A stretch of 22,036 nt of DNA from a bacterium (GCA_024278345.1 JAJRTK010000441.1:1-22036); one strand, 5' to 3'. Numbered from the stretch's first letter, positions 1 through 7,832 are shown. The notes: generated by a model not told the origin, from the sequence alone. Made by a program: numbers and translations.

Positions 1-49
1 GACCCCTGCGTCCCGAACGCAGTGCTCTACCAGTCTGAGCCACGCCCCG
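1..49 (-). tRNA. tRNA-Pro(CGG), 3' part cut off by the window edge
   Basis: Read on the minus strand, the sequence starts with acceptor strand CGGGGCG (49 to 43), followed by a D-arm with GGTAG and a perfect anticodon stem CTGCG/CGCAG. The seven-base loop TTCGGGA gives anticodon CGG, which reads the proline codon CCG. The variable loop is reached at position 1, so the T-arm, acceptor 3' strand and CCA lie outside the window. The acceptor strand is the same as in the second tRNA-Pro at 2546-2622. Confidence 0.93.
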
Positions 50-87
50 AAAATTCTCTTTCATCCGGCACACGGGAGAACGCCCCT

Positions 88-116
88 AAAATACGGATCT
101 TACGCACGGTTTGCAA
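88..116 (-). promoter_or_regulatory. Probable sigma-70 promoter of tRNA-Pro(CGG)
   Basis: On the minus strand, TTGCAA (116 to 111) and TATTTT (93 to 88) are separated by exactly 17 bases. Transcription would start near 80, about 30 bases before the mature tRNA end at 49. The stretch 117-250 beyond it holds no gene; it is the 3' flank of the DUF368 gene and shows only a weak TGCG/CGCA hairpin followed by four T on the minus strand. Confidence 0.6.
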
Positions 117-250
117 ACCCTGCGCAACCGCCGGCAGATCGAGCCTGCTCCGAGATAGCGGTGGAGGGTTCTCAAAATGCGGGCCGCAGTCGTCGGCCGG
201 GGCTCGACGGGTGCGCCTTGGGCGGGCCCGGCTGCCTCGAGGACGCTAAT

Positions 251-1195
251 TCATTTTCTTCGCTTCTCTTGGCCTGGCCGCGCCGTCCATTCCAGTGCCA
301 GGACCACTCCGATTCCAGCTAGGCAGAGCCCCAGAGCCATCCATTCCGGCCCTCCCATGGAAGAGGGAAGAATATTCGCCTCGGCAAGAACGAACGTTTT
401 TCCCCGAATCACCATGGTCTCCAGGGTCTCCTTGAAGGGCCAGACCTTTCGCAGCGAACCGATCATCAACCCTAACATGCCGGCCAGGGTCGCCCCATGA
501 TACCGCTGCAAAAGAAAGCGAAGCAGCCGGACGAAGCTCAGAAGGCCCACGGCACAGCCCGCTCCGAAAACCAGGATCACCAAAAAGTCTCTCTCGTGAA
601 TCGATTCCAGGAGATACTTCCATTTGCCAAGAATCAGGAGGATGAAGGCGCCGCTCAGCCCCGGCAAGATCATGGCGGAAATCCCTACGACGCCGCACAG
701 GAAGATGAAGGCAAGGTGGTTCGGTGTCTGCACCGGAATGAGGCCCACCACCCGGTAAGCGATGACGGTTCCGCCAAGGAGAGCGACGAAGGAGCCGCCG
801 TTCCATTTTTCCACCATCCGCACAACCACGAAGGCCGAGGCAAGGATCAGCCCGAAGAAAAGACCACGGATCTGGGCCGGATACTGGTCCAAAAGGCGAG
901 GCATGATCCGCGCCAGGCTCAGGATTGCCAGGCCGATTCCGGCAAAGAGGCAGACCAGAAAGCGCCAGTCGATCCGGGCGAGCGCCCCGCGAATATCCAG
1001 TTTTGCCAGGGTCTTGAGCGCGATGGCGTCAATCGAGGCTATAGCCAGGACGAGCCGCTCGTAAATCCCCAGGATCAGGGCGACGGTGCCTCCGGAGACT
1101 CCCGGGATCACGTCGGCCGTTCCCATGCAGAACCCCTTGGCCGCGATGGCCAGGGCGCTTTTCAAATCGTTGGGCCCCTGGCCGTTCCTCTCCAT
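251..1195 (-). CDS. DUF368 membrane protein, PopT-type polyprenyl-phosphate translocase
   Basis: A 314-residue, very hydrophobic protein. Two related loops, PGVSGG (31-36) and PGLSGA (178-183), each followed by an ILG-containing helix, are the hallmark of DUF368 and reflect its internal duplication. DUF368 proteins (PopT) are known from genetic work to return undecaprenyl phosphate across the cytoplasmic membrane for reuse as carrier lipid in peptidoglycan and polysaccharide synthesis. Length and motif order fit the family. The ATG at 1195 has a strong AGGAGAG ribosome site a few bases upstream, which decides the start even though the upstream pcm frame runs 167 bases into it. Co-transcription with pcm is likely. 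The C-terminus is short and basic (EKRRK). Confidence 0.9.
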   Translation of the reverse strand: MERNGQGPNDLKSALAIAAKGFCMGTADVIPGVSGGTVALILGIYERLVLAIASIDAIALKTLAKLDIRGALARIDWRFLVCLFAGIGLAILSLARIMPRLLDQYPAQIRGLFFGLILASAFVVVRMVEKWNGGSFVALLGGTVIAYRVVGLIPVQTPNHLAFIFLCGVVGISAMILPGLSGAFILLILGKWKYLLESIHERDFLVILVFGAGCAVGLLSFVRLLRFLLQRYHGATLAGMLGLMIGSLRKVWPFKETLETMVIRGKTFVLAEANILPSSMGGPEWMALGLCLAGIGVVLALEWTARPGQEKRRK

Positions 1196-1904
1196 TCTCT
1201 CTCCTCGTGGTCAAGCGTCGCCTCTGCCTACGGGCGTCCGGCATCCGCTGGCTTTCTTCCGAAAAGCCTTCTTTCCCCACCAGCGGGACGAATTGGCAGG
1301 CGCCCAAGGCTTCGCTTTCAATCTTTCCGCCGGCTGATTTCCGGAATCGCATGAGTCGTTGTTCACCGGACTGCGTCATCTCTGGAACGACTAAAATGCC
1401 TTCCGGCGCAAGTTGTGCCAGGAGATTCCAGCTCTTGCCCGGGGCACAAGCCGTCACCAGAATCCGGTCGAAAGGCGACCGATCCGGCCATCCAAGGGAG
1501 CCGTCGCCGACGCGGCCGAAAATCGTCTGGTATCCGAGCTCCCGCAAGAGCCCCACTGCGCGGCGGGAGAGCTTTCTCCGGCATTCTATCGTGAAAACCT
1601 TTTCAGCGAGCTCCGCCAAGATCGCCGTCTGGTAGCCCGAGCCCGTCCCGATCTCCAGGACTCGGTGGTCAGGGCCGACCTCCAAGGCATGGGTCATCCG
1701 CGCCTGCGTCGCTGCCGCCGACAAAGTCTGGTCTTGCCCGATGGGCACGGCGCCAGGTTCGTACGCCCGGAGCCACATCGCCTCCTGATAGACGAATCGT
1801 TCCCTGGGAACCTTGAGAAACGCGGCCACCAGCCTGGGATCTTGGATGCCCCGACCTCGGAGATCCCGCTCCACCATTCTCCTTCGGGCGATTCGGTAGT
1901 CCAA
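1029..1904 (-). CDS. pcm: Protein-L-isoaspartate O-methyltransferase with abnormal C-terminal tail
   Basis: The enzyme methylates isoaspartyl residues in damaged proteins with S-adenosylmethionine so they can revert to normal aspartate. Visible family motifs, numbered from the TTG start: PIGQDQTLS (54-62), the SAM-binding motif VLEIGTGSGYQ (82-92), GDG (133-135), the PFDRILVTA segment (144-152) and the family-typical end FVPLVG (205-210). Normal members stop about ten residues later. Here the frame continues about 80 Arg-rich residues with no recognisable domain, 167 bases into the next gene; a small indel near 1225-1240 would give a normal end. The chosen start is TTG at 1904 because GGAGAGG lies five bases before it; an in-frame GTG at 1922 and an ATG at 1877 have poor or badly spaced ribosome sites. 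Confidence 0.88.
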   Translation of the reverse strand: MDYRIARRRMVERDLRGRGIQDPRLVAAFLKVPRERFVYQEAMWLRAYEPGAVPIGQDQTLSAAATQARMTHALEVGPDHRVLEIGTGSGYQTAILAELAEKVFTIECRRKLSRRAVGLLRELGYQTIFGRVGDGSLGWPDRSPFDRILVTACAPGKSWNLLAQLAPEGILVVPEMTQSGEQRLMRFRKSAGGKIESEALGACQFVPLVGKEGFSEESQRMPDARRQRRRLTTRRENGEERPGAQRFEKRPGHRGQGVLHGNGRRDPGSLRRHRRPDPGDLRAARPGYSLD

Positions 1905-2007
1905 TCTTCCTCTCCGGTTCACGGCTCAGCCGGTTTGCATGGGGCGCCAAAAAAAGTGAAACCCAGAAGGATCCTCTATAAGGATACCAAAAGATGACCG
2001 GAAGCGG

Positions 2008-2026
2008 GCGTTCCAACCTGGAACGC
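2008..2026. repeat. Perfect 8-bp hairpin in the pcm leader
   Basis: GCGTTCCA and TGGAACGC form an uninterrupted 8-bp stem with loop ACC. It lies about 105 bases upstream of the pcm start and on neither strand is it followed by a T-run, so a terminator is unlikely. It could be an operator or leader structure. No protein-coding gene is supported between 1923 and 2160. Confidence 0.5.
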
Positions 2027-2056
2027 TATCTTTGGACAAAGGGGGCATCCACATAC

Positions 2057-2125
2057 CATGAAAGTACATGGCTAAATCCATCTTCGACGGCGTAGTTATG
2101 GCGCTCGGCGCCATTTACTTTCATC
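2057..2125. repeat. Two nested, mutually exclusive inverted repeats
   Basis: A 16-base arm at 2057-2072 matches the reverse complement of 2110-2125 at 14 of 16 positions (CATGAAAGTACATGGC against GCCATTTACTTTCATC). Inside it, ATGGCGC (2098-2104) and GCGCCAT (2108-2114) form a perfect 7-bp stem with loop TCG. Both hairpins need bases 2110-2114, so only one can form at a time. A run of G follows at about 2129-2137. Function is unknown; an attenuator-like switch or a remnant of a mobile element are possible. Confidence 0.45.
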
Positions 2126-2160
2126 TTCCGGGGGGGGGCGCCGGGATCATGCTCGTTAAC

Positions 2161-2413
2161 GCGGGACAATTCCAGGACTGTGGAACTGCAAGCGCCAACG
2201 CCTCGCTATCGCTCGGCGGGTCACGCTTCGCGTGACTCGGCGGTCGTCCGGGGCCTCCGGCCCCGGCCCCCGGCAGGGCTTTGCCCTGCACCCACCAGGG
2301 AGCTCGCTCATCCTCCCGTTGCAACGAAAGGCAACGGGATCCCAGCCCACATTCATGTACGACGCCGTGCGTCTTGGTTTTGGCGGGTGTCCCGGCTTAC
2401 GTTGATACCCGAC
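2161..2413 (+). repeat. Hairpin-rich dispersed element, copy 1
   Basis: About 250 noncoding bases built from consecutive stems: GTCACGC/GCGTGAC (2220-2236), CCGGGGCC/GGCCCCGG with loop TCC (2248-2266), GCAGGGC/GCCCTGC with loop TTT (2273-2289), CCCGTTGC/GCAACGGG (2315-2338) and GACGC/GCGTC (2361-2373). The element begins with GCGGGACAAT and ends with TGTCCCGGCTTACGTTGAT, so its ends are imperfect inverted repeats. The reverse complement of 21818-22036 is a second copy, nearly identical over about 2290-2361 and with a compensatory base-pair change in the CCGGGG stem. No open frame in it resembles a protein. It lies about 130 bases downstream of tRNA-Pro(GGG). A MITE-like element or a dispersed structured RNA are the main options. 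Confidence 0.8.
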
Positions 2414-2545
2414 AAAGGTAAAAGTCCGCGGAGGCCTCCTTTTCTTCCGGCGTGATCCGACGGAACTCCCGTTCTCCATGCACTGTTGGCACTTCGCAAC
2501 CCAACCCTGACCGGCTGGCGGATTTGGAGGGGATGTACAAAAAAA

Positions 2546-2622
<77 letters not shown>

Positions 2623-2678
2623 ACGAAACCGACCTTTCTCCGCTGGCCCTCCACGGACTGGCGGAGATTCCACAGGAA

Positions 2679-2708
2679 TATTTAGTCCAATTGATCTCCC
2701 GGTGTCAA
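2679..2708 (-). promoter_or_regulatory. Probable promoter of tRNA-Pro(GGG)
   Basis: On the minus strand a perfect -35 box TTGACA (2708-2703) is followed after 18 bases by TAAATA (2684-2679). Transcription would start near 2672, about 50 bases before the tRNA. Confidence 0.6.
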
Positions 2709-2783
2709 ACTCGACCTTCTTCCTGGCTGCGTTATATCAGGCCGTTGGAACGCCTGTTTGTCATTCAAGTCCAGCTCCCATGG

Positions 2784-2806
2784 AACACTCCCGTTGCTGG
2801 AGTGTT
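2784..2806. repeat. 8-bp hairpin between divergent promoters
   Basis: AACACTCC and GGAGTGTT form a perfect 8-bp stem with a seven-base loop. It sits between the tRNA promoter and the promoter of the FHA-GGDEF gene, so it could be an operator; only two T follow on the plus strand, so it is a poor terminator. The 2623-3025 interval otherwise holds only the two promoters. Confidence 0.4.
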
Positions 2807-2907
2807 TGCCGGTTCTTATCGCCATCGATGGTGACCGCGCGGCTCAAGTGGGCTTTCGCGCTGGCCATTGAAGGCTTCCTGTGGTAGGGAGACTGGGCCG
2901 CCGCTTC

Positions 2908-2934
2908 TTGACATGGCTGGCGCGGAGCTATAGG
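2908..2934 (+). promoter_or_regulatory. Candidate promoter of the FHA-GGDEF gene
   Basis: TTGACA at 2908-2913 and TATAGG at 2929-2934 are separated by 15 bases, which is short for sigma-70. A second possibility is TTGACT at 2943-2948 with TAAACG at 2965-2970 (16-base spacer). Either gives a 5' leader of roughly 50 to 90 bases. Confidence 0.4.
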
Positions 2935-3025
2935 CTCTTTACTTGACTGGGTAGATCTGCCAATTAAACGGTTACTTCGATGTTCGCGGAGTGTCGCGGG
3001 CGAGAGATCGGGATGAGAGGAACCC

Positions 3026-4075
3026 ATGCCTTCGCAGGATTCGGATTCTTCCAGAGGATACGACGATGACAGGACGATTGTCCGTGGAATCGATGTCGTT
3101 CAGAAAACGGAAGAACAACAGGCTTACCTGATTGTGCTGAACGGTACCACTGCAGGGAAGATGTTCAAGCTCGTGGTCGAGGAAGCGATTGTAGGCCGCT
3201 CGGCGGAAGCCGATGTGTTGTTGACCGATGAGTCGGTTTCCCGCAATCACGCTCGCCTTACCCGGATTGGGTCATCGATCCAGATCTCCGATCTGGGCTC
3301 GACCAATGGGACTTACTGCAACGGTAAGCAGATCAAGGACTACATCCTCAGTGATGGCGACAAGATCCAGATAGGCTCCCACATCATTCTGAAGTTCAGC
3401 TATCAGGATAACTTGGAAGAGGCTTATCTCAAACAGCTCTACGAGTCCGCAACGAAAGATGGCCTCACGGAGATCTATAACAAGAAATACTTCCTGGATC
3501 AGCTCCGGTACGAGTTTTCCTTTGCCCAACGGAAGAAGATGCCCCTAAGCCTGATCATCTTTGACCTGGATAAGTTCAAGGTCTTGAATGATACCTACGG
3601 GCATCTGGCGGGGGATGCGGTTCTCAAGCAGATCTCGCGCATCGTGATCACCCAGATCCGCAGCCACGACCTCTTCGCCCGTTACGGCGGGGAAGAGTTT
3701 GTCATCATGCTCCGAGAGACCGATGAGCGTCAGGGCGCAATCCTGGCCGAGCGAATTCGCCGGAAAGTGGAGCAGAGCAAGCTCGGGTACGAAGGAATCT
3801 CCTTCCCGGTGACAATATCCGTCGGCGTGGCTTCTTCCATACGGGATGCCGTGCGCACGCCCGCTCAGCTCATAGAGAAAGCTGATATTGCCCTCTATAA
3901 GGCCAAGGAAGGCGGGCGAAACCGGGTGGAACTCTACTGGGAAACCGAACAGGGAAGCTTCGCGGCGAATCACAATTTCGCCATGAAGACTCAACCGATG
4001 AAGGTCTTTAAGAAGGTCGGAGAAGAGGACCAGGAGCTTCCGTCGCCCGAGGGCGAAAACCGATCTTCCTCGTAG
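3026..4075 (+). CDS. FHA-GGDEF diguanylate cyclase
   Basis: A soluble 349-residue protein expected to make cyclic di-GMP from two GTP. A disordered acidic tail (1-32, with DDDRT at 13-17) precedes an FHA phosphothreonine-binding domain (about 34-127) that keeps GRS (57-59), S72xxH75 and N94G95. A short helix leads to a GGDEF domain (about 145-305) with metal and substrate residues D180, N188 and D189 and an intact GGEEF active site (221-225). RSHD (212-215), five residues before it, is the standard product-inhibition I-site, so the enzyme should be active and feedback-controlled. No membrane segment or signal peptide is present. The domain order is that of Bdellovibrio DgcB, whose FHA domain binds a phosphorylated threonine in its own N-terminal tail; Thr17 is a candidate for the same role here (inference). 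The start has GAGAGG five bases upstream. Confidence 0.95.
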   Translation: MPSQDSDSSRGYDDDRTIVRGIDVVQKTEEQQAYLIVLNGTTAGKMFKLVVEEAIVGRSAEADVLLTDESVSRNHARLTRIGSSIQISDLGSTNGTYCNGKQIKDYILSDGDKIQIGSHIILKFSYQDNLEEAYLKQLYESATKDGLTEIYNKKYFLDQLRYEFSFAQRKKMPLSLIIFDLDKFKVLNDTYGHLAGDAVLKQISRIVITQIRSHDLFARYGGEEFVIMLRETDERQGAILAERIRRKVEQSKLGYEGISFPVTISVGVASSIRDAVRTPAQLIEKADIALYKAKEGGRNRVELYWETEQGSFAANHNFAMKTQPMKVFKKVGEEDQELPSPEGENRSSS

Positions 4076-4200
4076 GCAGGATTTCTGGAGGTGGCATCTT
4101 TTCAGGGCACGGAGCCTGGCCATGACAGGCGGATCCCCGCCATTCCACCGATTGACGAGCCCTTGCTCAGGCGGGGCATGACAACCTCACTTCTCCATGC

Positions 4201-4222
4201 GGGCTCCGGATCTCCGGAGCCC
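4201..4222 (+). terminator. Perfect 9-bp hairpin after the FHA-GGDEF gene
   Basis: GGGCTCCGG (4201-4209), loop ATCT and CCGGAGCCC (4214-4222) form a perfect stem 125 bases after the cyclase stop and 42 bases before the ABC-F start. Only GATTCATCT follows, with no T-run, so it may be a partial terminator, an mRNA-stabilising hairpin or part of the ABC-F leader. Confidence 0.35.
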
Positions 4223-4263
4223 GATTCATCTGCCGATCTCTTGCCGAAGACGCGCTGCCGCTC

Positions 4264-6378
4264 ATGCTCCACCTCAAACAAATATCCCTGGCTTTCGGTG
4301 CTCAGGTCTTGTTCCGGGACGTGAATTGGCATCTTGGGCGAAAGGACCGAGTCGCCCTCGTGGGCCCCAACGGCGCTGGAAAATCGACGTTGATGAGAAT
4401 CATCTGTGGCGCGATCACGGCGGACCGGGGGGAAGTATCGACCGTTAAGGGCTGCACCTTTGGGTACTTGCCTCAGGAGGGCATCGTCGCACGGGGCTCG
4501 ACCCTTCTGGAAGAGGTGAAGAGCGGCCTCTCAGAGCTCTTGGACATGCAGAGAAAGATGGCGGACCTAGAGGTCAGGCTGGAGCATGCCAAGGGGGAAG
4601 ACACCAACGGTCTGCTGGAGAGTTACGGCGATTTGCAGGACCAGTTTGATGCCCGGGGCGGTTATACCATCGATGCCGTGGCCGGGAGTGTACTCCGGGG
4701 GCTTGGCTTTAGCCCGGACCAGTGGGAGCGCCCTTGTAGCAGCTTTTCCGGTGGCTGGCAGATGCGGATTGCTCTGGCCAGACTGCTGGTGAAGCGCCCG
4801 TCCATCCTGCTTCTGGACGAGCCCACGAACCACCTGGATATCGAGGCCCGGAACTGGCTCGAAGACTATTTGCTGGACTATCCCGGCGCTGTCATCCTGG
4901 TGTCCCACGACCGTTTTTTCCTGGACATGACCGTCAACCGCTGCGCGGAGATCGCCCGCGGCAAACTCGTGGACTTCCACTCGAACTTCAGCGGGTTCGA
5001 GAAGGAGCGGGAAAAACGCTGGGCCGCCGTCCAGAAGGCCTACGTGCGGCAGCAGGAGGAGATCCAAAGACTGGAAAGGTTCATCACCAAGTTCCGGTAC
5101 AAGGCCACCAAGGCGGCCCAGGTGCAGTCTCGGGTGAAGATGCTGGAAAAGATGGTGCGCATCGACCCGCCTCCGGAGCCGCCCCGCCGGATCCGCGTGC
5201 GGTTGCCGGTGGCCAGGCGGAGTGGCCGTATCGTTCTCGAGGCGGAGGGGATTCGGAAGAGTTACGGCGATCTGCTGGTCCTCGACGGCGTGGGTTTGCG
5301 GTTACTCCGTGGCGAGAAAGTTGCTCTCGTCGGTCACAACGGGGCCGGCAAGACGACCTTGCTCCGGATCCTGGCCGGAGCTTTGGAGCGGGACAGTGGG
5401 CTTGTTGAGCTTGGCTACCAGGTCCTGTTGAGCTACTTTGCTCAGGATCAGTCCCAGGAACTTGATCCCGAAAATACCGTTTTGCGGGAAGTGGCCAAAG
5501 CTTCCGCCTTTGATCGCATGGCGGGGCTTCGCTCCATGTTGGGGAGTTTCCTTTTTTCAGGCGATAGCGTGGATAAACCGATCTCGGTGATCTCTGGTGG
5601 AGAGCGGAACCGTGTGGCGTTGGCCAAGCTCCTTTTGGCGGAGTCGAACCTCCTGTTGTTGGACGAGCCGACGAACCACTTGGATTTGGCATCGAAAGAC
5701 GTCCTTCTGGAAGCTCTGAAGAATTACGAGGGGACAGTGTTGTTTGTCTCTCATGATCGGCATTTTGTCAACGGATTGGCCGACAAGATTCTTGAGATAG
5801 ACGGCGGGCGGATCGAGGAAACCCTGGGCCGTTATGAGGAGTACCTGGAAGCAAAGATGGCCAAAGAGGCGGGTTTTTCCGTTGAATCCCAGGGGGTGCG
5901 CTGGTGGACGACTTCCAGCGGCCAAGTCAAGGAAGAGGTTCCTTTTCCCCCTGATGGTGGTCCTCCAGAAGACTCCACTGGCACTTGCCGCAACCAGCGG
6001 CGGAAGCTCAATGACCCGAGGGCCGGTGGAAAGAGACAAAAAGATGGAAAGAGACAAAAAAGCAGTGCTCGTCTCAAGGGGAGAGGAGCCGAGGCCACCG
6101 GAGAGGCTCGAAAGTTGGCCTACCGTCGCCGGCGGGAAGAGGAAAGAAGACTCGGGCGGCGCCGGGAGAAGCTTCAACGGCGGCTAGAGTCGATCCAGAC
6201 CACCATTGAGGAACGGGAAACCGAAGTCGCGCACCTCGAGAAGCTCATGGCGACACCGGGTTTCTTCACGAGCTTGGAACGGTCGAAAGATGCCAGCAAG
6301 CGCCATGCTGATCTCATTTGGGAAGTAAAATCTCTCTACGATCAGTGGGCCCTTCTGGAGATGCAGATTCAGGGATGA
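4264..6378 (+). CDS. ABC-F family ATPase (Uup/YheS type)
   Basis: A soluble 704-residue protein with two ATP-binding cassettes and no membrane segment. Cassette 1: Walker A GPNGAGKST (34-42), signature SGGWQ (162-166), Walker B ending DEPTNHLD (185-192), SHDR (214-217). The charged linker at about 240-315 corresponds to the P-site tRNA interaction motif. Cassette 2: GHNGAGKTT (357-365), SGGER (444-448), DEPTNHLD (467-474). The C-terminal region (about 610-704) is a basic coiled coil, as in Uup and YheS. Known ABC-F proteins bind ribosomes at the E site and relieve stalled or mispositioned translation. At 704 residues it is longer than most (500-650) because of a low-complexity segment at about 540-610. 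No strong ribosome site precedes the ATG; the start is set by homology, since the first cassette begins at once. Confidence 0.93.
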   Translation: MLHLKQISLAFGAQVLFRDVNWHLGRKDRVALVGPNGAGKSTLMRIICGAITADRGEVSTVKGCTFGYLPQEGIVARGSTLLEEVKSGLSELLDMQRKMADLEVRLEHAKGEDTNGLLESYGDLQDQFDARGGYTIDAVAGSVLRGLGFSPDQWERPCSSFSGGWQMRIALARLLVKRPSILLLDEPTNHLDIEARNWLEDYLLDYPGAVILVSHDRFFLDMTVNRCAEIARGKLVDFHSNFSGFEKEREKRWAAVQKAYVRQQEEIQRLERFITKFRYKATKAAQVQSRVKMLEKMVRIDPPPEPPRRIRVRLPVARRSGRIVLEAEGIRKSYGDLLVLDGVGLRLLRGEKVALVGHNGAGKTTLLRILAGALERDSGLVELGYQVLLSYFAQDQSQELDPENTVLREVAKASAFDRMAGLRSMLGSFLFSGDSVDKPISVISGGERNRVALAKLLLAESNLLLLDEPTNHLDLASKDVLLEALKNYEGTVLFVSHDRHFVNGLADKILEIDGGRIEETLGRYEEYLEAKMAKEAGFSVESQGVRWWTTSSGQVKEEVPFPPDGGPPEDSTGTCRNQRRKLNDPRAGGKRQKDGKRQKSSARLKGRGAEATGEARKLAYRRRREEERRLGRRREKLQRRLESIQTTIEERETEVAHLEKLMATPGFFTSLERSKDASKRHADLIWEVKSLYDQWALLEMQIQG
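6027..6062 (+). repeat. 18-bp direct repeat, two units, inside the ABC-F gene
   Basis: Two adjacent copies, TGGAAAGAGACAAAAAGA at 6027-6044 and a near-identical unit at 6045-6062, encode a repeated Gly-Lys-Arg-Gln-Lys motif in the linker before the C-terminal coiled coil. The unit is A-rich, unlike the surrounding GC-rich sequence, and its length keeps the frame. Confidence 0.7.
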
Positions 6379-6446
6379 TCGGTCTTTTCGGGGCTGCATA
6401 CCGTGCGGCACCGGATGCCGGTTTCCTCAAAAATGGAAGGGAATCG

Positions 6447-7832
6447 ATGGGGCAACTGGTGGGACGAATGACCGGGATGACCTTTCTGTCGGTGCTGGTA
6501 CTCTTCGTGGCGACCTCGCTCTCGGCGGCGGCTCCCACCGATGCGCCCGACCTCGATCTTCTGGGGCCGCTGCTCACGGATTCCAACGCCGCACCTCCTC
6601 CTACTCGCACCGCAAATCCCGCCCCCGCGGATCTTGCCGAAGCCACGCCAAAGCCACTCTCTGCCCCAGGCTCTCAGGCCTTCCACGCTTGTAGGAGACC
6701 GAACCCCCTTTTCGTGGAGCCAGAAAGCTATGATTTTTCCGGAAATCCCCAGCTGCTCCAGCGGATCCTGGAGCGGCCGCACGGCTATTTCCGCTTCATC
6801 AACGTCGCCTTCAGCAAGGAAGTCTGCCGGCGCTTCAAGGAGGCGATCCATGGCGCTCCTTCTGTCAACCTCCACGGGGATGCCCACGTCGAACAGTACG
6901 CCATCACCGATCTGGGACGGGGATTGACAGATTTCGATGACTCCGCCAGCGGTCCCCCGGTCTTGGACTGGATGCGATTCGGAGTCTCTCTGCGCCTGGC
7001 TTCCCGGGCTCATGGCTGGGAGACTCGGGCCGATGAGCTTCTGAGAGTTTTTTTTCAGGGCTATCGGTATGGCCTTGAGAACCCGGATTCAGAGGTTCCG
7101 GAACCGGTGGTCGTCCGGAGAATCCGGAAGGGTTTCAAGGTCAATAGGACCGCCTATTTTCTGTGGATCGATTCCCTCATGCAACCCATTGCTCCACAAG
7201 AAAGCGCTGAGGTTCTAGAGGCTTTGAAGCCGTACGAGGAAGCAATGAGGGAGGAATACCCCCATGCGTCGCCGAACTTCTTCCAGCCCGTCCGATTGGG
7301 CGCTCTCACCATGGGGATCGGGAGTGCGCTTTTGCCCAAGTACCTCCTGAGAATCGAGGGGCGTTCTTTCGATCCGGCGGACGATCTTGTCTTGGAGCTC
7401 AAACAGGTGCGGGACCTTACCGGGATCTCGTGCATCAAGGGGGCTTCCCATGCCGATGCCTTCCGGATCTTGCTGGGCCAGGCAAGGATTTCCTATACGC
7501 CCTTCCAGTACCTGGGCTATGCTCGGATCCGCGGCGCCAACTACTGGATCCATTCCTGGGTCGATAACTACAAAGAGCTGGGAATTCAGGATTACGATTC
7601 GTTCGAGGACTTTCGGGACATGGCCCGAGACGCCGGCATCCAGCTCGGCCGCGGTCATCCCAAGCAGATTGCCGCTCCCTTCGGGCCGCAGCTCCGCAGG
7701 GAGCTGGGACGGATCCTCCAGCGCCTGGAACCGAGCCTGTTGGAGGAAACTAGAGCCATGGAAAACTGCACCTTGAGCGCCTGGCGCCAATTCGTGCAAA
7801 GCCTCGAATCCAGCCGTCGGCCACGGGAGTAA
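6447..7832 (+). CDS. Exported DUF2252 (kinase-like fold) protein
   Basis: 461 residues from ATG 6447, chosen because GGAAGG lies seven bases upstream and a signal peptide follows; the frame is open back to 6318, overlapping the ABC-F gene. The N-terminus is a signal peptide or anchor (hydrophobic core about 11-28, SAAA end), followed by a Pro/Ala-rich linker (about 30-75). The DUF2252 domain carries HGYFRF (112-117), the phosphotransferase-like HGDAH (143-147) and TDFDD (161-165), corresponding to the catalytic-loop and metal-binding motifs of aminoglycoside-phosphotransferase folds. The Asn normally in the loop (GDxHxEN) is Gln150 here. Substrate and activity are unknown for the family. If exported, it would work where ATP is absent, so a non-canonical role or a membrane-anchored cytoplasmic orientation should be considered. 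It lies 68 bases after the ABC-F gene and may be co-transcribed. Confidence 0.82.
   Translation: MGQLVGRMTGMTFLSVLVLFVATSLSAAAPTDAPDLDLLGPLLTDSNAAPPPTRTANPAPADLAEATPKPLSAPGSQAFHACRRPNPLFVEPESYDFSGNPQLLQRILERPHGYFRFINVAFSKEVCRRFKEAIHGAPSVNLHGDAHVEQYAITDLGRGLTDFDDSASGPPVLDWMRFGVSLRLASRAHGWETRADELLRVFFQGYRYGLENPDSEVPEPVVVRRIRKGFKVNRTAYFLWIDSLMQPIAPQESAEVLEALKPYEEAMREEYPHASPNFFQPVRLGALTMGIGSALLPKYLLRIEGRSFDPADDLVLELKQVRDLTGISCIKGASHADAFRILLGQARISYTPFQYLGYARIRGANYWIHSWVDNYKELGIQDYDSFEDFRDMARDAGIQLGRGHPKQIAAPFGPQLRRELGRILQRLEPSLLEETRAMENCTLSAWRQFVQSLESSRRPRE

Noticed and set aside
497-1354. Long plus-strand frame opposite DUF368 and pcm
   Set aside because: Low-complexity charged sequence, no ribosome site, and fully covered by two well-supported minus-strand genes.
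2068-2240. Short plus-strand frame starting MAKSIFDGVV
   Set aside because: It runs through the nested inverted repeats and into the palindromic element, with no ribosome site or family resemblance.
2161-2413. Palindromic element as a CRISPR array or group II intron
   Set aside because: The hairpins differ from each other and have no regular spacers, and I see no domain V-like hairpin or reverse transcriptase.
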